From assembly GCA_016284315.1 (NCBI GenBank), contig JAEEOO010000028.1, positions 1 to 64,000 on the forward strand: DNA of 64,000 nucleotides. The letters are read 5' to 3'. Below the pieces are notes generated by a model. The model saw only the letters and a list, made by a program, of their open reading frames with translations. It made no database searches and had not been told where the DNA came from. The DNA is from Lachnospiraceae bacterium. Its GTDB lineage: Bacteria > Bacillota > Clostridia > Lachnospirales > Lachnospiraceae. Position 1 is the first letter of the stretch. Each line of letters starts with the position of its first letter. Below, one piece after another: positions 1 to 8,617 of this stretch. Position numbers and translations under genes: made by a program.

Positions 1-839
1 TGTTTCCTAAGATGTTCTTTCCCTTCATACTTAAAAGCTTCTCGCCCTGGAATCCCTTGATCTCCTTCATGTGAATAACCAAGCTTTTGAAGTGCTGCTA
101 TCACTTCCGGAAGATCTGCCCTATCCTGAATTACAACATCAATATCAATAATAGGTTTAGCTGAGAGACCCTCCACAGATGTGCTTCCAACATGTTCTAT
201 CCGTATCACAATATCTTTAAGCACAGTATTCAATTCGTCTCTGATCGCTGCGAAATCATCAGCCCATGTTTTTTCATATGAATGTACAACAACGTGTTTT
301 TTCTTAACGACCATATTGCATCTATCCCATGATTCATCTTTAAATGAAAAAGCACCTGTTACTGTTCTTCTTTCTTTAAACCCTATTTTTTCATAAAAAC
401 TTTTTGCTCTAGGATTCTGAGGAAAGACCATTAACTGCACTGCTTCAGCATCCGTTTCGTTAAATGCATGTTGAAGTATAAGATCAAACATTTCTCTGGC
501 AACACCTTTTCCCCGATAAAAAGGATCCACTATAACAAACTTTAGCATTCCCTCTCGAGTATCACAATTAAACGAATAGCAAAAAAATCCAACCGGAGTA
601 TCGTCTATCACAGCCACATATGCCAAGTCCCCATATCTTTCATAGACTCCTTTCAATGCCTCTGTAAAATCTTCTTTTTCCAGAGGATACTTAAACCTGT
701 TAGCACACCACATTGAATGGATTCTTTCGTCGGTAGCCCAATTTTTTATACTTTTAAAATCTTTGTCAGAATCAAATGCTCTTATTTCCATGTCTACAGT
801 TTTTCCTTTGTTTAAAACCGTTTTATTCTCTATGTCCAT
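1..839 (-). CDS. GNAT acetyltransferase fused to GrpB-family (UPF0157) domain, 3' truncated by window edge
   Basis: Manual reverse translation from ATG at 839: MDIENKTVLNKGKTVDMEIRAFDSDKDFKS...GNAT-like core (FVIVDPFYRGKGVAREMFDLIL), then VHSYEKTWADDFAAIRDEL...RIEHVGSTSVEGLSAKPIIDIDVVI...HEGDQGIPGREAF, typical of the GrpB family. The ORF runs off the window. Confidence 0.8.
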   Translation of the reverse strand, partial: MDIENKTVLNKGKTVDMEIRAFDSDKDFKSIKNWATDERIHSMWCANRFKYPLEKEDFTEALKGVYERYGDLAYVAVIDDTPVGFFCYSFNCDTREGMLKFVIVDPFYRGKGVAREMFDLILQHAFNETDAEAVQLMVFPQNPRAKSFYEKIGFKERRTVTGAFSFKDESWDRCNMVVKKKHVVVHSYEKTWADDFAAIRDELNTVLKDIVIRIEHVGSTSVEGLSAKPIIDIDVVIQDRADLPEVIAALQKLGYSHEGDQGIPGREAFKYEGKEHLRK

Positions 840-848
840 AATGATGTT

Positions 849-985
849 GTGACATCCTCCCCTACCTATAGAGGTAGGGGCTTCCCTAACCTCTTCAGTA
901 AGTTCAGTTCTCGTTCGATAGTCCCAACGGGCTAAGCATAAGCGAGCTAACCCCGTGTGTCCCACGGTTCTATTTTTAGGTCATG
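849..985 (-). ncRNA. Putative TnpB-associated omega-RNA / right-end region
   Basis: ~130 nt non-coding, hairpin-rich segment between the tnpB stop and the right end of the IS, ending ...GCCCCTACCTCTATAGGTAGGGGAGGATGTCAC (minus strand). Position matches known omega-RNAs of IS605 elements. Confidence 0.5.
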
Positions 986-2016
986 CAAATGCTATGCGCA
1001 TTCCCTCATTCCTGATATTTATTGCGGCATTTACATCTCTGTCATGATGTGTGGTGCACTGTGGGCAATCCCACGCTCTGACAGCGAGATTCTTTATATC
1101 CTTGTTTACATACCCACAGCAAGAACAGGTTTGACTACTTGCAAAGAATTTGTCCACCTTTACAAGTTTTTTACCCTCTTCTTCCAGTTTGTACTTCAAA
1201 AAGGATACAAACATTCCCCAACCGTTATCTGAAACGGATTTACCGAAATTCAAAGCCTGTGACATTGCTTTCATGTCAAGGTCTTCTATACACACGCAAT
1301 CATAAGCATTGGTTATCTGTCTTGACTGTTTGTGCAGAAAGTCCTTGCGTTGATTTGCGACCTTCTCATGCAGCTTGGCGACCTTGATACGCTGTTTATC
1401 ACGGTTCTTTGAGCCTTTCTGCATAAGCGATAGTTTCCTTTGCTCTCTTTTTAACTTCTTTTCGGCTTGTCTGTAGTATCTTGGATAAGCAGGTTCGTCA
1501 CCGTTACTGTCCTTGTACAGTTCGTGCATGGAAAAATCCAATCCCAAAAAGTTATGTAGCTCTGTTTCCTGTACTTGATTTTCATACTCAAACAAAACAC
1601 TTGCATAATACTTTCCGCTTGGTGTCTGACTTATCGTTACCGATTTCAAGCTGTAACAACTTGGTATAGACCTATGCTGTTTCAATCTGACCTGTCCTGC
1701 TTTAGGCAATTTCAAATATCCATCGGATATAGCTATATTGCCATTGATACATACAGTTGAATAGCTGTTCTTGTTAAGCTTTTTAGATTTAAACTTCGGG
1801 AATCCCACTTTCGGCTGTTTGAAAAAGTTTTGAAACGCTGTATCATGATGACGAAGCGATTGCTGTAATGACACGCTGTCTACTTCCTTCAAGAATGCAT
1901 ATTCTTCTGTCAAGCCAGTGGTTATATACCAACCTGACACACCCAAAAGTCTTGGCAAACAAAACTTTCTGCTCGTCATTTGGGTAGATTCTGAATTTAT
2001 ATGCTTTGTTTGCCAC
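981..2016 (-). pseudogene. tnpB: TnpB (IS605 OrfB) with an N-terminal internal deletion/frameshift
   Basis: N-terminus (V/M)ANKAYKFRIYPNDEQKVLFAKTFGCVRLVYNHWLD is in the 1843..2139 frame (GTG start ~2016). The rest (EEYAFLKEVDSVSLQQSLRHHDTAFQNFF...GLDFSM...CIEDLD...CSCCGY...CPQC...HDRDVNAA) is in the 981..2021 frame. Confidence 0.8.
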
Positions 2017-2021
2017 ATCAT

Positions 2022-2435
2022 TCACTTCCTTTTTCTGTCTTTTTGTCCTTGACCTTCTACATATTTCTTTATCACTTCTATCGGCGCACCGCCTGTTGTC
2101 AGCAAGCAAAAGCTCTGACTCCAAAAATATTCTTTCCATAGTTTCTGCCTTATTTGCGGAAACTCCTTTTTCAAAAGTCTGCTGCTTGCACTCTTGTAAG
2201 CATTTATGAACTTGCTTATTTCCGTGTTCGGATGTGCCTTGAAAAGTATATGTACATGATCTTTATCGTGATTCCATTCTTCAAGAGTGATATTGTAATT
2301 CGGTGCAATATACTCAAATATCTCTTTTGCCCTATTTGAAATATTATCATTAAATACCTGTCTGCGATACTTGACCACAAGCACAAGGTGATAGTGCAGC
2401 AAGAATACTGAATGCGCATTATTATCTAATTTCAC
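2022..2435 (-). CDS. tnpA: IS200/IS605 family Y1 (HUH) transposase TnpA
   Basis: HUH motif DHVHILF, C-terminal VIKKYVEGQ with the candidate catalytic Tyr; 137 aa. Confidence 0.92.
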   Translation of the reverse strand: MKLDNNAHSVFLLHYHLVLVVKYRRQVFNDNISNRAKEIFEYIAPNYNITLEEWNHDKDHVHILFKAHPNTEISKFINAYKSASSRLLKKEFPQIRQKLWKEYFWSQSFCLLTTGGAPIEVIKKYVEGQGQKDRKRK

Positions 2436-2576
2436 AGTGTTTCAGCCTTTCTGTATTATTCGACTGAATATATTATACCATGAAAAGAACGGAAAGTCAA
2501 GTGAGTAAGGAACGCAATTCATCTCCTACCTAAGAGGTGGGAGTCTTCTTGCTGGAAGAGGATAAATATATTCGTA

Positions 2577-3026
2577 TTATCCAAGGCTTCTCTCCATCTT
2601 CACATGAGGAATCCCATCTTCCATAAATGGCTCTGATACCACTTCAAAGCCTTCTTTCGCATAATAGCCTATGGCATATTCCTGGGCCTCCAGGTATATC
2701 TTCTTAGCCTTTAGCTGCTCAGTAGCTACCCTTACGCCTTCATGAAGGATCCTTCCTCCGATGCCTTTACCATGTTCCAAGGTAACAACTCTTCCTATCT
2801 GAGCTATTCCGGATGCTTCATCATGATCTTTCCAGAATACCCTGAGGCACCCTGCAACTCTCCCGGAATCATTGTAGCAAAAGACATGTATTGCATCCTG
2901 ATCCTTATCATCCATATCCTGATAAATGCATTCCTGCTCTGTGACAAATATCTCAAATCTTGTCTTTAATATCTCGTAAAGCTCTGTAGTACTGAGCTCA
3001 TTAAAATGTTTAACTATCAAATCCAT
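2577..3026 (-). CDS. GNAT family N-acetyltransferase, ElaA-like
   Basis: LYEILKTRFEIFVTEQECIYQDMDDKDQDAIH...GRVVTLEHGKGIGGRILHEGV. Confidence 0.85.
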   Translation of the reverse strand: MDLIVKHFNELSTTELYEILKTRFEIFVTEQECIYQDMDDKDQDAIHVFCYNDSGRVAGCLRVFWKDHDEASGIAQIGRVVTLEHGKGIGGRILHEGVRVATEQLKAKKIYLEAQEYAIGYYAKEGFEVVSEPFMEDGIPHVKMERSLG

Positions 3027-3098
3027 CCAGTATCTTCATTATCTCCTTGTTTCTTTCAAGCATGTTATAAATGCCATCCTCTGACAACACGCCTCTTC

Positions 3099-4979
3099 TC
3101 AGTTTTCATAAAACACAGCCGTCAAATCCCCCTCACCGGAATATGCATACATGCCCATCATGGCACCGGTAAAACGCTTGCCTTTCTTTAGCCCTTCATC
3201 GCATAAGTAATAGACATTATCTAATACTCCAAACACAGTATTACCATCGTCTGCATCCATATAACTATATGACAGTCTACGCACCAGATAACTTGTATTC
3301 ATGATCAGCTTTATTTTCTTCGCTCCCGAGTGAACCGGCTCATTGGAAATCAATAAATCATCATTATCCCCCACATGCTCATTGGAGTATAAGTACATTT
3401 TTCCATTACGGCAGATTATTCCGAACTCAAAGAAAGTATTCTCATCATAATAGCCGGTGATGCCGGCAGTCTGCCCCTCATTCATTTCAGGAATCTCCAG
3501 TATGGCTGAATATTCAAAATCAAAAGAAGTTTGTCTTCTGAGAACTATGTTCCGGCTGTCAACACTTGAAAGTGGCGCCTTACTTCCCTTAATCTCAAAA
3601 CGACCTGCGTAAGGGTCGTACTTCACATCTCCATCTGCAAATGGGCGGGGAGTCATATAATCCATCGGAAGTCCACAGGGTGAGATTCCCGGTTCCCTGG
3701 CAGAAACACTATCAGCAAATGGCTTTACCTGCATGGCTGACGGACCCTTGAGGTTATTTACAATCGGCCATCCGTCCGGTGTCCATGTTACAGGATCGAG
3801 TGCTGTCTCTCTTCCTAAAAGACTGTACCCATCTCCTATCATCCGTCCACACAGATACACCATATACCAGCGCCCATCCTGAGTTTCTACCAGATCTCCG
3901 TGTCCACATCGCTGGATCGCTGCATCAGGATCATCCTGCCTCATTATTGGATTGTAGGGACAGGTTTCATAGTTGCCAAAAAGCTCTTTTGACCTGGAAA
4001 CAGTTACCCTGTGGCCGGGACCGGTTCCACCCTCTGCTTCAAGAAGATAATAGTAGCCGTCCTTTTTATACAGATGTGGGCCTTCAGGTGCTCTCTTATG
4101 GTCTCCATAAAACAATAGTCTTGCTTCAGAAATCTGTTTTGATCCGGACTCATCCAGTTCAATTATCCTGGCGCCCCTGTTAAGGAGCATATATCTTTTC
4201 CCATCGTCGTCATTAAAGATACTGGGATCAATTCCATCTTCATCTATAAATACCGGCTCTGTGTATGGACCTTCAGGTTTTTCAGAAGAAACAACAATCT
4301 GTCTTCTGTAGGTTGGTGGTACATCGTTGAGCCTATATGTCGCTGTTATATAGTATCGCCCCTTGTAAAAAGAGATATCGGGAGCCCAGTAGCCTCTTCC
4401 GCCTTCGAGTTCGTCAAGATGCGCCCAATCAGGATTGGTTATAGCATGACCTATGATCTCCCAGTGGATCAGATCCCTGGAATGGGAAATTGGGATGCAG
4501 GGAAAAAAGATAAAGGAAGAATTCACCATGTAGTAATCATCTCCCACCCTGCAAATTGATGGATCAGGAAAAAATCCTGTCCTTATGGGATTACGATAGA
4601 AGTCCTCGTATTTATGGTCATATCTTTCGCACAGGTAATCCTCAATCGCAGGATATTTGTCATGTACCAGATCCCAAGGTGTCACAAGGTGCTTATCTCC
4701 ACAAACTGGATCCATTCCACATTTTTCTACGAGATACCTGAACACTTCCAGATTCCCGGATTCAGCTCCATAGTGCAGTACATTCCTGTGGTCATCATCA
4801 TATTCGTTAAGACTGATCCTGGAATACTCCACAAGAAACCTCAGTATTTCCAGGTTGCCCTTTTGAGCAGCACAAAAAAGCGCTTCTTTACTCACAAGAG
4901 AAGGTTCCTGTATTAACGCGCTCTTAACTGTATCTATATTATTGTCTTTAATATCTGTAATTAGTCTGGTAGCGTCCAT
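3099..4979 (-). CDS. Ankyrin-repeat + glycoside hydrolase family 43 fusion (beta-xylosidase/arabinofuranosidase-like)
   Basis: Ankyrin-like repeats in aa ~1-120 (EALFCAAQKGNLEILRFLVEYSR; NVLHYGAESGNLEVFRYLVEKCG), then GH43 motifs FFPDPSICRVGDDYYMVNSSF, GIDPSIFNDDDGKRYML, APEGPHLYKKDGYYYLLEAEGGTG. Confidence 0.88.
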   Translation of the reverse strand: MDATRLITDIKDNNIDTVKSALIQEPSLVSKEALFCAAQKGNLEILRFLVEYSRISLNEYDDDHRNVLHYGAESGNLEVFRYLVEKCGMDPVCGDKHLVTPWDLVHDKYPAIEDYLCERYDHKYEDFYRNPIRTGFFPDPSICRVGDDYYMVNSSFIFFPCIPISHSRDLIHWEIIGHAITNPDWAHLDELEGGRGYWAPDISFYKGRYYITATYRLNDVPPTYRRQIVVSSEKPEGPYTEPVFIDEDGIDPSIFNDDDGKRYMLLNRGARIIELDESGSKQISEARLLFYGDHKRAPEGPHLYKKDGYYYLLEAEGGTGPGHRVTVSRSKELFGNYETCPYNPIMRQDDPDAAIQRCGHGDLVETQDGRWYMVYLCGRMIGDGYSLLGRETALDPVTWTPDGWPIVNNLKGPSAMQVKPFADSVSAREPGISPCGLPMDYMTPRPFADGDVKYDPYAGRFEIKGSKAPLSSVDSRNIVLRRQTSFDFEYSAILEIPEMNEGQTAGITGYYDENTFFEFGIICRNGKMYLYSNEHVGDNDDLLISNEPVHSGAKKIKLIMNTSYLVRRLSYSYMDADDGNTVFGVLDNVYYLCDEGLKKGKRFTGAMMGMYAYSGEGDLTAVFYEN

Positions 4980-5129
4980 ATAGATTCCCTGATCTCATCT
5001 AAATCTTCTTCCTTCATGCTATACCTCCTGCTGTTCAATGTACCCCACGAAACAGCTTTATTTTATCATATATCTAGTCTCTTTGATACCGAGAACTGAT
5101 GCTTAGCCAGCTGATAAAATTCAGAAGGC

Positions 5130-5284
5130 CAGCGGAGACTATTACTATAACCGTTGGATATTCCAAAAAAGCCTTCTATATCTTCATAGGCAGCGGATTT
5201 TTGATATATTAATTATCCCGCTGTCAAAATCAGGTTAAAATTTGGTCCGCATCAGCGGAATTTATGATTCCGTTTTATTCGCTG
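5130..5284. repeat. Three-unit tandem hairpin series (stem CAGCGG / CCGYTG, ~61-62 nt period)
   Basis: CAGCGGA at 5130, 5191 and 5253, each followed by a pairing partner: CCGTTG at 5151, CCGCTG at 5219, CGCTG at 5280. Confidence 0.5.
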
Positions 5285-5310
5285 TCGATGTTAGAAAAAA
5301 ATGAGTATAA

Positions 5311-5370
5311 GTCCCCCGGGGACGGAGGTGAGGGGACATTTTTGGCCCCTTAACCCCGTCCCCGGGGGAC
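5311..5370. repeat. GC-rich inverted repeat (REP-like hairpin)
   Basis: GTCCCCCGGGGACGG...CCGTCCCCGGGGGAC: perfect 15 bp arms around a ~30 nt centre. Confidence 0.7.
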
Positions 5371-5396
5371 AAAATATGTGTACCAACAAAATGCAG

Positions 5397-5432
5397 AAAA
5401 CCGGCATATTCTCTACGGAAAATGCCGGTTTT
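5397..5432 (-). terminator. Rho-independent terminator downstream of lysS
   Basis: AAAACCGGCATattctctacggaaaATGCCGGTTTT stem-loop. Confidence 0.65.
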
Positions 5433-5493
5433 GTATGTCTTGTACTGTTGTTTTTTACAACAAAAAGTGCCTGAAAGCCTTGATTTTACTGGC

Positions 5494-7101
5494 TTACAGC
5501 TGCCTTAGTGTCGGGAAGAGCAAAACGTCTCTTATGCTTGCAGAATCGGTAAGGAGCATTGTGAGACGGTCGATGCCGTAGCCGATGCCGCCTGTGGGAG
5601 GCATACCGATCTCGAGAGCATTGAGGAAGTCCTCGTCAGTGTGCTCTGCCTCTTCGTCGCCTGCTGCCGCATTAGCATCCTGAGCTGCAAAACGCTCTCT
5701 CTGGTCGATGGGATCGTTAAGCTCTGAGTACGCATTGCACATCTCCCATCCGTTGATAAAGAGCTCGAATCTCTCTACCTTTGAAGGATCGCTGGGCTTC
5801 TTCTTGGTAAGAGGAGAGATGTCGATGGGGTGGTCCATGATGAAGGTAGGCTGGATAAGCTTCTCTTCACAGAACTCTTCGAAGAAGAGGTTAAGGATAT
5901 CACCCTTCTTGTGACGCTCTTCAAATTCAACGCCCTTTTCTTTTGCAAGAGCCTTAGCTTCTGCGTCATCCTTAACTGTATCAAAATCAACGCCTGCGTA
6001 CTTCTTAACAGCGTCGGTCATTGTAAGTCTTTCAAAAGGCTTTCCGAGGTCGATCTCGGTTCCCTGGTAGTTGATGGTGGTTGTACCGCAAACTTCCTGA
6101 GCAAGATACTTAAACATGCTCTCGGTAAGCTCCATCATACCGTTGTAATCGGTGTAAGCCTGGTAAAGCTCCATGAGGGTGAACTCAGGATTGTGTCTGG
6201 TATCGATACCTTCGTTTCTGTAAACACGGCCTATCTCGAATACTCTCTCAAGTCCGCCGACGATAAGTCTCTTAAGATAGAGCTCAAGGGAAATACGAAG
6301 CTTTACATCCTCATCAAGTGAATTGTAGTGAGTCTCGAAAGGTCTTGCAGCTGCTCCGCCTGCGTTGTGAACGAGGGTGGGAGTCTCAACTTCCATAAAG
6401 TCTCTGCCTGCCAAGAAGTTTCTGATCTCGCGGATGATCTTTGATCTCTTAACGAAAACTTCCTTGCTTTCGGGATTCATGATAAGGTCAACGTATCTCT
6501 GACGATATCTTGTATCGGTATCGGTAAGTCCGTGGAACTTCTCGGGAAGGATCTGTAAGCTCTTTGAGAGAAGTGTTATCTCATGAGCATGTACTGAGAT
6601 CTCGCCTGTCATGGTTCTGAAAGCGTATCCCTTGATTCCGTAGATATCACCAATGTCACTCTTCTTGAAATCAGCGTAAGCTTCTTCCCCAACGCCGTCC
6701 TTTGAAACATATGCCTGTACATCGCCCTTAAGGTCTCTGATGTTGCAGAATGATGCTTTACCCATAACGCGCTTAAACATCATACGTCCTGCGATGCTGA
6801 CCTCGATGGGATGTGCATCCATAATGGCTCTGCGTTCGTTGTATGCGTTCTTCTTTGCTTCACGAGCCTCGGCCTCTTCCATTCCGGTAGTGTCGGGATC
6901 CGACCAGTCGCCAAGAAGTTCTTTCTCAAGCTTTTCGTACTCTGCTTTAACCTCATCGGTGTGATAAGTCTGGTCGTATTTGGTTATAACAAAAGGATCC
7001 TTTCCGGCCTCCTGCAAGCTTGCGAGCTTCTCGCGTCTAACCTTCAGAAGCTGGTTTAAATCCTGGGGCTGCTGATTGTTCTGATTATTCTGGTCTGCCA
7101 C
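5494..7101 (-). CDS. lysS: Lysine--tRNA ligase
   Basis: Class II motifs (RYRQRYVDLI; FEIGRVYRNEGIDTRHNPEFTLMELY; GGIGYGIDRLTMLL). Confidence 0.97.
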   Translation of the reverse strand: MADQNNQNNQQPQDLNQLLKVRREKLASLQEAGKDPFVITKYDQTYHTDEVKAEYEKLEKELLGDWSDPDTTGMEEAEAREAKKNAYNERRAIMDAHPIEVSIAGRMMFKRVMGKASFCNIRDLKGDVQAYVSKDGVGEEAYADFKKSDIGDIYGIKGYAFRTMTGEISVHAHEITLLSKSLQILPEKFHGLTDTDTRYRQRYVDLIMNPESKEVFVKRSKIIREIRNFLAGRDFMEVETPTLVHNAGGAAARPFETHYNSLDEDVKLRISLELYLKRLIVGGLERVFEIGRVYRNEGIDTRHNPEFTLMELYQAYTDYNGMMELTESMFKYLAQEVCGTTTINYQGTEIDLGKPFERLTMTDAVKKYAGVDFDTVKDDAEAKALAKEKGVEFEERHKKGDILNLFFEEFCEEKLIQPTFIMDHPIDISPLTKKKPSDPSKVERFELFINGWEMCNAYSELNDPIDQRERFAAQDANAAAGDEEAEHTDEDFLNALEIGMPPTGGIGYGIDRLTMLLTDSASIRDVLLFPTLRQL

Positions 7102-7127
7102 TTTAATACCTCTATTATTATTAAATC

Positions 7128-7610
7128 TTACTGTGCGCTTCTCTCGATACCAAGGATCTTGTAGCTTGCAACGCCAACGGGAGTCTCAACGTCAACTGCG
7201 TCGCCTACCTTGTGTCCGATGAGTGCCTTACCAACAGGGCTCTCGTTAGAGATCTTGCCCTCAAGGCTGTTTGCCTCGGTTGATCCGACGATCTTGTAGA
7301 TAAGCTCCTCTGAATATTCAAGGTCGAGAAGTTTTACTTTACATCCGACATTGATCTTGTCGAGATCTACCTCATCCTCGACTACAACTTCTGCATTCTT
7401 AAGGATCTTCTCAAGTTCCTCGATACGAGCTTCGATGTCGCGCTGCTCGTCTTTTGCAGCATCATATTCAGCATTCTCTGAAAGGTCTCCCTGTTCACGA
7501 GCTTCCTTGATCTTCTGTGCTACTTCCTGACGTCTTACAACTTTAAGGTTGTGAAGCTCCTCTTCGTATTTGGTGAGTCCTTCGTAAGTAAGAATATTTT
7601 TCTTTTCCAT
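7128..7610 (-). CDS. greA: Transcription elongation factor GreA
   Basis: LTYEGLTKYEEELHNLKVVRRQEVAQKIKEAREQGDLSENAEYDAAKDEQ. Confidence 0.97.
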   Translation of the reverse strand: MEKKNILTYEGLTKYEEELHNLKVVRRQEVAQKIKEAREQGDLSENAEYDAAKDEQRDIEARIEELEKILKNAEVVVEDEVDLDKINVGCKVKLLDLEYSEELIYKIVGSTEANSLEGKISNESPVGKALIGHKVGDAVDVETPVGVASYKILGIERSAQ

Positions 7611-7744
7611 GATTTTTTTAAACCCCTTCCTGTTAAGAGAATTTAAGTTTGCCTAACGTGCCACAATATTTTACTTTCATTTGACATATATGTCAATAGT
7701 TTCGCGGTTTTCTGTAGGGTGGTTTGTCCGCCGGGGACAAAAAA

Positions 7745-7770
7745 ATACGCCGCTTTTTAAAACGGCGTAT
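7745..7770 (-). terminator. Terminator downstream of csrA
   Basis: ATACGCCG-cttttt...-CGGCGTAT followed by a T-run on the minus strand. Confidence 0.75.
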
Positions 7771-7788
7771 CTGATATGTTCAAATCTA

Positions 7789-8010
7789 TTATCCGAAAAT
7801 GTTCTTGAGTGCCTCGAGTCCGCCCACTTCTGCTGCTGACTCCTTGTTGGCATTCTGGATCTGGAGATATACTTCCTTGCGGTAAACAGGGATCTCCTTG
7901 GGTGCGTTGATTCCGATCTTTACCTGGTCGCCCTTGATCTCAAGGATGGTGATCTCAACGTTGTTGTTGACAATAAGAGCCTCGTTCTTTTTTCTGGACA
8001 GTGCTAGCAT
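7789..8010 (-). CDS. csrA: Carbon storage regulator CsrA
   Basis: MLALSRKKNEALIVNNNVEITILEIKGDQVKIGINAPKEIPVYRKEVY; start taken at the internal Met of the track ORF. Confidence 0.96.
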   Translation of the reverse strand: MLALSRKKNEALIVNNNVEITILEIKGDQVKIGINAPKEIPVYRKEVYLQIQNANKESAAEVGGLEALKNIFG

Positions 8011-8011
8011 A

Positions 8012-8470
8012 TCACTCACCATCCTTTCTGCTCTTGAGAATATCGTAAATAGCAAACTTTACGGGATATTCTGAGCTGTCAACAATGATCTGAGCTGCCT
8101 TGCGCTCTTCAGCATTGATAACGATGGGTCCCTGAAGGTTAACAGACATCTTGGTAAGGTCTGAAGGAACCGTTACGGTAACAAGGACAAGGATATTGTT
8201 CTCGTTTAAATCGCCCAGTCCGCTGAGGAGCTCATCGTTTACCTCAGGATCGTAATCGCTCTTAACAATAAGGGGATCCATTACGGGGAGTGCAAATCCG
8301 GGCTCGTCAAGTGACTGTAAGTATCTGATGCCTGCGTTTGTTCCAAGCTCTTCATCATGAATCAGCGTGAAACGTCTAAGATCGGGAAATCCGATGATGC
8401 CCTTATCGAATGTAAGGATCTTGTCATCTGCAATATCGATCTCTCCGAAAATTCTGGTGTTAATCTTCAT
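8012..8470 (-). CDS. fliW: Flagellar assembly factor FliW
   Basis: MKINTRIFGEIDIADDKILTFDKGIIGFPDLRRFTLI; adjacent to csrA. Confidence 0.95.
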   Translation of the reverse strand: MKINTRIFGEIDIADDKILTFDKGIIGFPDLRRFTLIHDEELGTNAGIRYLQSLDEPGFALPVMDPLIVKSDYDPEVNDELLSGLGDLNENNILVLVTVTVPSDLTKMSVNLQGPIVINAEERKAAQIIVDSSEYPVKFAIYDILKSRKDGE

Positions 8471-8553
8471 GATTCTCCTTTCCGGCAAACGTCATGTCTG
8501 CCTGTGCCTCATGCACAAAAACTAGTTTTTTCGTGACAACATCATTGTATCAC

Positions 8554-8600
8554 ACAAAGAGTATATCGGCTCATTTTTTTATGAACTTTATACTCTTTGT
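8554..8600 (-). terminator. Hairpin between flgL and fliW
   Basis: ACAAAGAGTATA (8554-8565) / TATACTCTTTGT (8589-8600), 12 bp perfect stem. Confidence 0.55.
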
Positions 8601-8617
8601 TTGGTATCTGTATTTAA

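Larger units (their letters stand above)
849..2562 (-). mobile_element. IS200/IS605-family insertion sequence (tnpA + tnpB); outer boundaries approximate
   Basis: Y1 transposase followed by TnpB, flanked by subterminal hairpins: 859-880 CCCCTACC-tataga-GGTAGGGG (right end) and 2523-2543 CTCCTACC-taaga-GGTGGGAG (left end). Confidence 0.85.

Noticed and set aside
981-2021. Treating the 346 aa track ORF as an intact TnpB from its ATG at 2021
   Set aside because: Its first ~35 residues (MMWQTKHINSESTQMTSRKFCLPRLLGVSG...) are the out-of-frame reading of the true N-terminus in the 1843..2139 frame.
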